Shown here piece after piece: positions 1-6,002 of a stretch of 19,038 bases of DNA. The position numbers were made by a program, and so were the translations under genes. Source of the DNA: an uncultured Oscillospiraceae bacterium (GTDB taxonomy: Bacteria > Bacillota > Clostridia > Oscillospirales > Oscillospiraceae); contig CAKUJL010000004.1 of NCBI GenBank assembly GCA_934661715.1, positions 1 to 19,038 of the forward strand. The letters are read 5' to 3'. Under the pieces are notes generated by a model that saw only the letters and a list, made by a program, of their open reading frames with translations, did not search any database and was not told the DNA's origin. Positions within the stretch are counted from its first letter, which is position 1. Every line of letters starts with the position of its first letter.

Positions 1-38
1 CCGCAAAGCGGCACACCGCACTTCTTCACTCTTCACTC

Positions 39-1028
39 TTACTTATTACTTTGCGCCTCGCGCACTTCCGGTTTCTTTTTGGCCCTTGAGCGCCGGCGGC
101 GTCTTTTTGGGGCGGGTTTCTGGACGGCGCGGCGGTAGCTTTCGGCGGCTTCGCTCTCGGGGCTGTAGACGAGGCGGTTGGCCCGCAGCGTTCCGTCGGG
201 GTCGTCTGCCAGACGCACGCGCACGAGAAATTCGCCGTCGGCCGCGCACGAGGCCATCGCCATAAAGCGCCGGCCGGGCTGCGGGAGCCACTTGCCGAAC
301 GTCAGCGGCCTGCCGCACACCGGGCAGAGGGTCTCGCTTCCCACCATCGCCGAAAGCGCGGCGGTCTTGTCCGCATAGCCGTGGCTCACATGGCGCGATA
401 AACAGCCGGGAAGCTCCGCGCCGTGAAAGCCGTTCTCGTGCTCCCTGGCGGCCTGCTCATAAGCCGCGACGCCGTCAGCGAGATTCAGGCGGCTGCAAAT
501 GATCGCCGTATGGTAGGCGTCTCCAAGCGCGTCATGCGCCGGTCGCGTGGGCTCGATGCCCATCATCTGCATCGCGGAAGAGAGCGATTTCTGTGCGCTC
601 GAGCCGTCGGTCTGGGCGTTGAAGATGAGCTGCGCGTTGTACCACCGGTCGGTCCAGGCGGTATCCATGCCGTAAAGCGTCAGATTTTCCTTCAGGATCG
701 TAATATCGTCAAAGCCCCACGTCAGAAATGCGGCGTCCGTGCCGCACCAGCGGTGGAACGCGTCGATGGCCTCGCGGAAGGGCTTGCCGCGCTCTTTGAG
801 AACGGCGTCCTTGATGCCGGTGAGCTTTGCGACCTTGCGGTTCATTTTTGTGTAATAGGCCGGACGGATGAGCGTCTGAAATTCGTCGCAGAGGCCGCAG
901 GATTCCGTCAGACGCACCGCGCCGATCTGGACGATCTCGCCGCGAATCGGGCTTGGCAGCACCTTTTTCGCGCTGGGGGAGCCCGGCCAGGGCTGATTCC
1001 ACTCCAGATCCAAAATGATATACTCCAT
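39..1028 (-). CDS. DEDD-family 3'-5' exonuclease with zinc-knuckle-like segment and basic tail
   Basis: Predicted metal-dependent 3'-5' exonuclease of the RNase T/DnaQ-like (KapD-type) superfamily, 329 aa. Visible motifs are Exo I near the N-terminus (D7, E9 within LDLEWNQ), Exo II in WGFDD (D107/D108), and Exo III in HDALGDA (H165, D170), the DEDDh pattern that binds two metal ions. After the nuclease fold (about 1-185) comes a segment with CPVCG (C235, C238) and only one later cysteine (C261), so a complete four-Cys zinc site is not evident. The last 30 residues are almost all Arg/Lys, which suggests RNA or ribosome binding (inference). The start is the ATG at 1028-1026, 6 nt behind an AAGGAGA ribosome binding site. 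The gene is divergent from the amidase at 1210. Whether the substrate is RNA or DNA cannot be told from sequence. Confidence 0.85.
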   Translation of the reverse strand: MEYIILDLEWNQPWPGSPSAKKVLPSPIRGEIVQIGAVRLTESCGLCDEFQTLIRPAYYTKMNRKVAKLTGIKDAVLKERGKPFREAIDAFHRWCGTDAAFLTWGFDDITILKENLTLYGMDTAWTDRWYNAQLIFNAQTDGSSAQKSLSSAMQMMGIEPTRPAHDALGDAYHTAIICSRLNLADGVAAYEQAAREHENGFHGAELPGCLSRHVSHGYADKTAALSAMVGSETLCPVCGRPLTFGKWLPQPGRRFMAMASCAADGEFLVRVRLADDPDGTLRANRLVYSPESEAAESYRRAVQKPAPKRRRRRSRAKKKPEVREAQSNK

Positions 1029-1069
1029 ACGCTTCTCCTTTGTCTTCCGTTCCGGACGCTCTAGCCGCT

Positions 1070-1098
1070 ATCGTATCACAAAAAGCCGCATATGTAAA
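1070..1098 (-). promoter_or_regulatory. Promoter for the exonuclease gene
   Basis: Reading the minus strand, TTTACA (1098-1093) and TACGAT (1075-1070) are separated by exactly 17 nt, a good match to a housekeeping sigma-A promoter. It lies about 40 nt upstream of the exonuclease start codon with nothing else between. Called from sequence match only. Confidence 0.6.
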
Positions 1099-1159
1099 CA
1101 CTTTTCCATATCGGCGGCATTTTGTCACGTTTTTTAACACTGGAGCATAAGATAAAAGA

Positions 1160-1185
1160 CCGGCGCAGCCCAATCGCCGCGCCGG
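1160..1185. other. 7-bp inverted repeat in the amidase 5' region
   Basis: CCGGCGC (1160-1166) and GCGCCGG (1179-1185) form a perfect 7-bp stem with a 12-nt loop, ending about 24 nt before the amidase start. There is no T-run on the plus strand, so it is not a normal terminator for that direction. It may be a leader hairpin or a weak minus-strand terminator (a TCTTTT stretch follows on that strand). Confidence 0.45.
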
Positions 1186-1209
1186 ATTTGTCAGAAAGGC
1201 GGTAGCAAG

Positions 1210-1953
1210 ATGCCCTTTTTGTTTCTCAGTCCCTCCACGCAGGAGTTTAACCCCTATATCACCGAAGGCAATGAAGAGCTCTGGATGAACCGGCTGGCAG
1301 ACCAGATGGAGCCGTATCTGCACGCAAGCGGCGTCAACACCGGAAGAAACGACCCCGACGCGGGCGCGGCAGGCGCCATCCGGCTGTCCAACCAGGGTGA
1401 TTGGGACTTTCATCTGGCGCTCCACTCCAACGCCTCGCCGGAGGCACTCTCCGGGCAGCAGCGCGGCGTGGACTTTTACTATTACCCGGCCTCGGCGGCG
1501 GGGCTCAGAATGGCAAACATTTTGGTTGATAACATCAAGCCCATTTATCCGCTTCCCGAGCGCGTGCAGGCAAGGCCCACGACGGCCATCGGCGAAGTGC
1601 GGCGGACGAGAGCACCATCCGTTCTGGCTGAGCTCGGCTACCACGACAACGTCGACGACGCAAACTGGCTGACCGGCAATCTTGACGAGATCGCGCAGGC
1701 GTTATCTGTCGGCGTGACGGAGTATTTTGGCCTGCCGTTTCTGACTCCGGGCGAGATCATCCCCGCGACGGTGCGCCTGCATGACGGGGCGCTCAACCTG
1801 CGAGGCCTTCCATCGACCGAAGGGCCGGTTCTGGCGCAGATGCAGAACGGGGCGCAGGTGCGCATTCTCGCGGAGTACAACGGCTGGTACTCGATTTTCT
1901 ACGACGGGCTCTACGGCTTCGCGGACAAACGCTACATAACGCCGAACGCCTAA
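1210..1953 (+). CDS. N-acetylmuramoyl-L-alanine amidase (amidase_3) with SH3-like domain
   Basis: Predicted zinc-dependent peptidoglycan amidase, 247 aa, cleaving the bond between N-acetylmuramic acid and the stem peptide. The catalytic domain (about 1-175) shows E22 in NEELWMN, H72 in LHSNAS, and the catalytic-type Glu in LAELGYHDN (E141). The N-terminal strand reads LSPSTQEFNPY instead of the classic DPGHGG, so the first canonical zinc His is missing; this is seen in a subgroup of phage- and clostridium-type amidase_3 proteins. Residues about 184-245 form a bacterial SH3-like domain (LNLRGLPS, NGWYSIFYDGLYGFADKRYI), usually a wall-binding module. There is no signal peptide, so export would need another route or holin-like release. 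The ATG follows an AAAGGCGG-type site. The stop overlaps the rubrerythrin stop. Confidence 0.85.
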   Translation: MPFLFLSPSTQEFNPYITEGNEELWMNRLADQMEPYLHASGVNTGRNDPDAGAAGAIRLSNQGDWDFHLALHSNASPEALSGQQRGVDFYYYPASAAGLRMANILVDNIKPIYPLPERVQARPTTAIGEVRRTRAPSVLAELGYHDNVDDANWLTGNLDEIAQALSVGVTEYFGLPFLTPGEIIPATVRLHDGALNLRGLPSTEGPVLAQMQNGAQVRILAEYNGWYSIFYDGLYGFADKRYITPNA

Positions 1954-2555
1954 GTGTCTTTCCCGATGCGCTTTGTCTGAACATCGCCCTCGGCCCAGCC
2001 GCGGTCCTTGCCGCAGACGGGGCAGACGCGGAACGCTTCCTTCGAGAGCATCACGAACCCGCAGTTGAGGCACCGCCAGACGACCGGGTGGTCCTTTTTA
2101 TAAAGCCGCTCGGTCTGCATCTGATCATAGCTTTCCAGAAACACGTCGCGGTGCACCGCCTCGATGCGGGAAATATTCTCCCACAGTGCCGCTGCGTCGG
2201 GATACCCTTCTTCCCGCGCGGTTTTCGCGAAGGCCGGGTAGACCCGGACGCTTTCCTCGTTTTCGCCCTTCGCCGCCTCGAGCAGGTTCTCCATCGTCAC
2301 GCCGAGCGTAAAGGGGTAGCCCGCGGAAATGTCGATGTTTTCGATCGGCTGATGGCCGTATTTTTGCAGCTTTTCGAGAAATTCCTGCGCGTGCGCCTGC
2401 TCGTTGGCGGCGGTTTCCTCAAAAATGCGGGCCAGATACTCGAAGCCCTCTTTTCGTGCCTGCGCGGCGTACTGGGTGTAGCGCTGCCGCGCCTGCGATT
2501 CCCCGGCAAACGACCGGGCCAGATTCTGACAGGTTGCGGTGTTCATAAAATCCAT
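1950..2555 (-). CDS. Rubrerythrin
   Basis: Non-haem iron peroxidase that protects anaerobes by reducing hydrogen peroxide in the cytoplasm, 201 aa. The ferritin-like diiron domain (about 1-145) carries E19 (FAGES), E52/H55 (ExxH), E98/E101 (ExxE in GENEE) and E132/H135 (ExxH), the full expected ligand set. The C-terminal rubredoxin-like domain carries C162xxC165 and C178xxC181 for one mononuclear iron. The ATG at 2555-2553 is chosen because a GGAG site lies 8 nt upstream and the protein starts as family members do. The frame stays open further upstream, but that stretch runs through promoter-like DNA of the divergent zinc operon and has no family similarity I can see. Its TAG stop (1952-1950) overlaps the amidase TAA. 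A perfect dyad sits at the ribosome binding site (2568-2602). Confidence 0.93.
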   Translation of the reverse strand: MDFMNTATCQNLARSFAGESQARQRYTQYAAQARKEGFEYLARIFEETAANEQAHAQEFLEKLQKYGHQPIENIDISAGYPFTLGVTMENLLEAAKGENEESVRVYPAFAKTAREEGYPDAAALWENISRIEAVHRDVFLESYDQMQTERLYKKDHPVVWRCLNCGFVMLSKEAFRVCPVCGKDRGWAEGDVQTKRIGKDT

Positions 2556-2567
2556 AAAAAACGCTCC

Positions 2568-2602
2568 TTCTGCAAAAAGTATCAAGACCAGTTTTTGCAG
2601 AA
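2568..2602. promoter_or_regulatory. Perfect 11-bp inverted repeat next to the rubrerythrin ribosome binding site
   Basis: TTCTGCAAAAA (2568-2578) and TTTTTGCAGAA (2592-2602) are perfect reverse complements around a 13-nt centre. The proximal arm touches the AGAAGGAG ribosome binding site of rubrerythrin on the minus strand. It could be a DNA operator for a dimeric repressor, for example a peroxide sensor, or an mRNA hairpin controlling translation. The arms do not match the well-known PerR or Fur consensus closely, so the regulator is unknown. Confidence 0.6.
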
Positions 2603-2619
2603 TCGGGGCGTTTATTCTT

Positions 2620-2647
2620 TCTACATACTTGACAGGTTCGATATAAT
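2620..2647 (+). promoter_or_regulatory. Probable promoter of the zinc uptake operon
   Basis: A perfect TATAAT stands at 2642-2647, with TCTACA (2620-2625, 4 of 6 consensus bases) 16 nt upstream. A perfect TTGACA at 2629-2634 lies only 7 nt from the TATAAT, so these two cannot form one sigma-A promoter; the TTGACA would need a poor -10 near 2652. A short GAGC/GCTC inverted repeat (2656-2669) lies at the expected transcription start. I cannot identify a Zur box with confidence. Confidence 0.4.
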
Positions 2648-2696
2648 AAAAGATAGAGCAAATTAGCTCGTACTTTACGCTTTTTCGAGGATTTTT

Positions 2697-3551
2697 ATGA
2701 ACAGACGAATTGTTGCGCTGCTGTTGGCGGCAATACTGGTTCTTGCGCTTTCCGGCTGCGCAAAAAAGGACGCGGCGCAGGAGCAGACCGAGCTTCTTGC
2801 CACGACGCAGCCTGTCTATCAGCTGGCAAAGGCGCTCACCGACGGGACAGGGCTTTCGGTCTCGCTTCTCATTTCGGAGCCCGTTTCCTGCCTGCACGAC
2901 TATACGCTCACGGTCAGCCAGATGGAGAAAATCGAGAACGCGAAGCTGGTTTTAGAGAGCGGGCTGGGTCTGGAGGACTTCATGGAAGACGCGCTTTCCG
3001 GCAAGGTGCGCATCGTGGTCTCGAGCACGGTCTCTACGCTTGAGGGCGACGAAGGCATTGACCCGCACTGGTGGCTCGACCCCACGCGCTTTCGCGCCGC
3101 GGCAAAGCTGACCGCGCAGGAGCTCGGAAGCCAGTATCCGGAGTTTACCGACCAGATCGCGGAAAATTTCGAGGCGTTTGACGAAAAGCTCACAGAGATT
3201 CAAAATTACGGCGGCGAAGCGCTCAAAGCCCTGTCCTGCCGCGAGCTTGTGACGTTCCACGACGGCTTTTCGTATTTTGCCGACAGCTTTGGCCTGACCA
3301 TTGCCGCGGCGATGGAGGTCGAGTCCGGCAGCGAACCGTCGGCGAAGGAGCTGGAGGCGATCATTTCCATTGTGGAAAACGGTAAAATTCCCGCCGTCTT
3401 CACCGAGACCAACGGCGAGACGGGCTCGGCGCAGGTCGTGGCAAACGAGACCGGCTGCAAGGTCTATACGCTCGATATGGCCATCAGCAGCGAGGACTAC
3501 TTTGCGGCCATGCGGGAGAATATCAACACGATAAAGGAAGCACTCGGATGA
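2697..3551 (+). CDS. znuA: Zinc ABC transporter substrate-binding lipoprotein
   Basis: Cluster A-I metal-binding lipoprotein, 284 aa, that captures zinc outside the membrane and hands it to the ZnuB permease. A hydrophobic signal ends in the lipobox LSGC with the lipidated cysteine at C21. The four metal ligands are visible: H67 (CLHDY), H124 (DPHWWLDP), H188 (FHDGF) and E237 (FTETNGE). A His at the third position is typical of zinc proteins, whereas manganese members usually have Glu there, so zinc is favoured by family knowledge. The His-rich loop of Gram-negative ZnuA is absent. The ATG follows a short CGAGGA site. The TGA overlaps the ATG of znuC by 4 nt, showing translational coupling. 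Assignment to zinc is a strong inference, not proof. Confidence 0.9.
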   Translation: MNRRIVALLLAAILVLALSGCAKKDAAQEQTELLATTQPVYQLAKALTDGTGLSVSLLISEPVSCLHDYTLTVSQMEKIENAKLVLESGLGLEDFMEDALSGKVRIVVSSTVSTLEGDEGIDPHWWLDPTRFRAAAKLTAQELGSQYPEFTDQIAENFEAFDEKLTEIQNYGGEALKALSCRELVTFHDGFSYFADSFGLTIAAAMEVESGSEPSAKELEAIISIVENGKIPAVFTETNGETGSAQVVANETGCKVYTLDMAISSEDYFAAMRENINTIKEALG

Positions 3552-4300
3552 TTCACAATATGGCCCATTCCGGCGGCTGCGAAAACGCGTGCTGCCTGAA
3601 AATTGAACACCTGTCGGTCAGAATCGGCACGGACGTCATTCTGGACGACATTAACCTGCACATGCACTGCGGGCAGATCGTCGCGCTCATCGGCCCCAAC
3701 GGCGCGGGCAAATCGACGCTCATCCGCGCGATTCTCGGCCAGCGGGAGTATGAGGGCAAAATCACCTTCCACGCCGCCGACGGAAAGCAGTCGAAGCTTC
3801 GCATCGGCTACGTGCCGCAGAGCCCCGCCTTTGACCCGGCAGACCCCATTTCCGTCATGGATCTTTTCACCTGCTGCGTGAGCAGGCGCCCCGCGTTTTT
3901 AAGACCCGGAAAGGCGCTGCGGGCGCAGGTTCTCGAGTGCCTGTCCCGCGTGCACGGCGAAAGCTTAATTTACAAGCGCGTCGGCACGCTCTCGGGCGGA
4001 GAGCTCCAGAGAGTGCTGCTGGCCTTAGCGCTCGAGCCGATGCCCAACATGCTCATTCTCGACGAGCCGCTTTCGGGCGTGGACGTTGAGGGCATGGAGC
4101 TTCTGATGGACATGCTGGACGAAATTCGCAAAAAATTTGACCTTTCGATCCTCATGACGACGCACGATTTTTCGATGCTCGAGCGCTACGCCGACCGCGT
4201 CGTTCTGCTGCGGGAGAGAATTCTCTGCAAGGGAAGTCCGCTGGAGGTTCTCAATTCCGAGGAATTCGCGAAGGCGTTTCATCTGGGAGGTGCGACATGA
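3548..4300 (+). CDS. znuC: Zinc ABC transporter ATP-binding protein
   Basis: ATPase subunit of the zinc importer, 250 aa, acting as a dimer on the inner face of the membrane. Visible motifs are Walker A GPNGAGKST (residues 49-57), Q-loop VPQ, ABC signature LSGGE (148-152), Walker B ending in D172-E173, and H-loop H206 in TTHDF. The first 16 residues precede the fold and are rich in metal-binding side chains (H3, H7, C11, C15, C16), with a further His pair in LHMHCG near residue 38. A metal-sensing role for this tail is speculation. The ATG at 3548 overlaps the znuA stop as ATGA and has an AAGGAAG site; an in-frame ATG at 3560 is a less likely alternative. Confidence 0.92.
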   Translation: MIHNMAHSGGCENACCLKIEHLSVRIGTDVILDDINLHMHCGQIVALIGPNGAGKSTLIRAILGQREYEGKITFHAADGKQSKLRIGYVPQSPAFDPADPISVMDLFTCCVSRRPAFLRPGKALRAQVLECLSRVHGESLIYKRVGTLSGGELQRVLLALALEPMPNMLILDEPLSGVDVEGMELLMDMLDEIRKKFDLSILMTTHDFSMLERYADRVVLLRERILCKGSPLEVLNSEEFAKAFHLGGAT

Positions 4301-5136
4301 GCCTCTGGTATTCGATCTGCGAGGGTCTGAACGTCTCTTTTTTGCAGATGACGTTTATGAAAAATGCGCTGCTGGCCGTTCTCATTATGGCGCCGCTCTT
4401 TGGCCTTCTTTCGACGATGATCGTCACGGGCCGGATGAGCTTTTTCTCGGACGCGCTCGGCCACTCGGGCTTTACGGGCATCGCCGTGGGCGTTCTGTGC
4501 GGCGCGGTGCAGCCGATCGGCTGGGCGGTGGGTCTGGCGGTTTTGTTTGCGCTTCTGTTTTCGTTCGTGCGCAGCCGGTCGCGGCAGTCGGCGGACACGA
4601 TCATCGGCGTCTTTTCCTCGACGGCGGTTGCCCTCGGCATCTTCATCGCGACGCTTGGAGGAAGTAGCTTTACAAAGTTCAATAAGTACCTCATTGGAGA
4701 TATCCTCTCCGTCACGCCGGGCGAGATCGGAAGGCTTGCGCTCGTGCTGCTTGGCGTTCTGGTTTTGTGGGTCTTTGCCTCGAACCGGCTGTTTTTGACG
4801 GCGGTGCATCCGCAGCTGGCATCGTCCCGCGGCATTCCGACGCAGAAAACGCAGACGCTTTTTACCGTCTGCATCGCGGTCGTGGTGACGCTGGCGATGA
4901 GCTGGGTGGGCCTGATGGTCATCAACTCGCTTCTCGTGCTGCCCGCGGCGGCGTCGCGGAATATTGCGAGAAATCTGCGGCAGTATCACGCGTTTTCCGT
5001 TCTGGGAGCGCTCGTGTGCTCGGTTTCGGGCCTCGTGACGGCGTATTATCTCGGCTGCTCGGCCGGTGCGACGATCGCACTGTATCTGGCGCTTTATTTC
5101 ACCGTGACATTTTTGTTCCGGGGAAAACGGCAATAA
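4297..5136 (+). CDS. znuB: Zinc ABC transporter permease
   Basis: Integral membrane subunit of the zinc importer, 279 aa, of the ABC-3 (ZnuB/MntB) family. Around eight hydrophobic segments are readable, among them LLAVLIMAPLFGLLSTMIV near the N-terminus and VGLMVINSLLVLPAAAS near residue 205. The latter, followed by a charged stretch (SRNIARNLRQ), matches the conserved cytoplasmic loop that contacts the ATPase. The ATG overlaps the znuC stop (ATGA) and follows a GGAGGTG ribosome binding site. It is the last gene of the operon; a strong hairpin begins 7 nt after the TAA. With znuA and znuC this makes a complete transporter. Confidence 0.92.
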   Translation: MSLWYSICEGLNVSFLQMTFMKNALLAVLIMAPLFGLLSTMIVTGRMSFFSDALGHSGFTGIAVGVLCGAVQPIGWAVGLAVLFALLFSFVRSRSRQSADTIIGVFSSTAVALGIFIATLGGSSFTKFNKYLIGDILSVTPGEIGRLALVLLGVLVLWVFASNRLFLTAVHPQLASSRGIPTQKTQTLFTVCIAVVVTLAMSWVGLMVINSLLVLPAAASRNIARNLRQYHAFSVLGALVCSVSGLVTAYYLGCSAGATIALYLALYFTVTFLFRGKRQ

Positions 5137-5142
5137 CATGAC

Positions 5143-5180
5143 AACCGGCGCTTCCGCAATGCGGAAGCGCCGGTTTCTAT
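5143..5180 (+). terminator. Strong intrinsic terminator of the znu operon
   Basis: A perfect 15-bp stem (5143-5157 with 5161-5175) closes over a 3-nt AAT loop and is followed by TTCTAT. It begins 7 nt after the znuB stop. The tail is short in T, and the symmetric GC-rich stem could also slow transcription from the opposite side. Confidence 0.8.
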
Positions 5181-5205
5181 CAAAAAAGCAGGGGCTTTTT
5201 TGATA
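5178..5205. terminator. Second hairpin, bidirectional terminator
   Basis: TATCAAAAAAGC (5178-5189) and GCTTTTTTGATA (5194-5205) are perfect complements over an AGGG loop. With A-runs on one side and T-runs on the other it can act as a bidirectional terminator between znuB (+) and the LUD gene (-), which converge here. Confidence 0.65.
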
Positions 5206-5210
5206 AGGGG

Positions 5211-5348
5211 AATGCACCTCGACTGCGCGCAAGCTTTTCGCGCATCGCGCGAAAAGCTCACACTTGCGAGGTGAGAAGTATGTTTCCGGTCGGCGGAGCC
5301 GCCGGATAACATGGATTTCCATTTTATTTCGCGTCTGCGGACGCGAAA
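5211..5348. repeat. Cluster of palindromes, possible dispersed palindromic element
   Basis: This gene-free stretch holds several perfect inverted repeats in a row. A 12-bp stem (5232-5243 with 5247-5258, ATC loop) is enclosed by an outer CACCTCG/CGAGGTG pair (5215-5221 with 5267-5273). Then come CGGCGG/CCGCCG (5291-5304), ATGGA/TCCAT (5311-5322) and a 9-bp stem (5327-5335 with 5340-5348, TGCG loop). Such density resembles REP/MITE-like intergenic repeats or a structured RNA. I cannot test copy number from one window. A 72-codon frame runs through it on the minus strand but carries no ribosome binding site or recognisable domain, so I do not call it a gene. Confidence 0.5.
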
Positions 5349-5390
5349 CTCTACGAGGTTTCGATCGAGGGGGCAAAGCGACGTTGGTGT

Positions 5391-5987
5391 TTAATAGCCC
5401 AAGTTTTCTTCGATGAGGATAACATGGACCTTGCCGATGCCGCCGGTGGGGCGGGCCAGGGTCACGAAGCCGTTGCAGATGCGCTCTGGGCTGTTGCAGT
5501 CATGACAGCGCATGGGCTCTGACAGGGCGCAGGGCGTCTGACAGTGAAGCCTCCTTGCGTTCAGGGGAGAAGCGATGTTTCTCGCGCGGTCGATGGCGGA
5601 GGGAAGGTCCGGCGTGAGCTTGTTCGTGCCGGCGACGATGTAGAGTTCTTCGTGGCCGTAGAGCATGGAAGAGACTCTGTTTCCCGTGCCGTCGATGTTG
5701 ACGATCTCGCCGGTTTCGGAGATGGCGTTGGCGGAGGTGAAATAGACCTGCGAGCTAGCGGACTTTTCGCGTGCGTCCGGCGTTTTGCGCCAGTGCCACG
5801 CCACGTCGTTATTCTGGTTCAGCGCTTCAAAAAGGCCGAGGGTATCGAGCGTGACGCTGCCGCCGAAGCCGATGGTTTTTCCGGAGAGCTCCTGCGAGAT
5901 CGCCTGCACGGCCTGCTTCCCGGTCTGGAACACACGGACGGCAAAGCCGTGGCGCTCGAGATTTTTGACAGCGGTTTCTAAAGACAT
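5391..5987 (-). CDS. LUD-domain (LutB/LutC-like, DUF162) protein
   Basis: Protein of the LUD family, 198 aa, named after lactate utilization proteins LutB/LutC, though many stand-alone clostridial members have no proven substrate. Family signatures are FGGSVTLDTLG (about 41-51), TSANAISETGEIVNIDGTGN (about 84-103) and VAGTNKL (about 118-124). A Cys cluster (C149, C153, C161, C164, C171) near the C-terminus could bind an iron-sulfur cluster or zinc; this is inference. No lutA or LutB ferredoxin domain lies nearby, so lactate oxidation is not supported by context. The ATG follows a strong AAGGAGG site. It is the last gene of the minus-strand operon, 15 nt after the deacetylase stop. Confidence 0.8.
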   Translation of the reverse strand: MSLETAVKNLERHGFAVRVFQTGKQAVQAISQELSGKTIGFGGSVTLDTLGLFEALNQNNDVAWHWRKTPDAREKSASSQVYFTSANAISETGEIVNIDGTGNRVSSMLYGHEELYIVAGTNKLTPDLPSAIDRARNIASPLNARRLHCQTPCALSEPMRCHDCNSPERICNGFVTLARPTGGIGKVHVILIEENLGY

Positions 5988-6002
5988 AACAATTCCTCCT
6001 TC

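Noticed and set aside
2629..2647. TTGACA followed by TATAAT upstream of znuA as a single promoter
   Set aside because: The spacer is only 7 nt, not the 16-18 nt needed, so both boxes cannot serve one sigma-A promoter.
2556..2897. N-terminal extension of the rubrerythrin frame
   Set aside because: The extension runs across the divergent promoter region and into znuA on the other strand; the internal ATG at 2555 has a proper ribosome binding site and matches family N-termini.
5094..5312. 72-codon minus-strand frame in the palindromic spacer
   Set aside because: It is made of hairpin sequence, overlaps the znuB end, and has no ribosome binding site; more likely a chance translation of a repeat.
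4279..5376. 365-codon minus-strand frame opposite znuB
   Set aside because: Arg/His-rich translation with no domain, opposite a clear membrane permease, and running through terminator hairpins.
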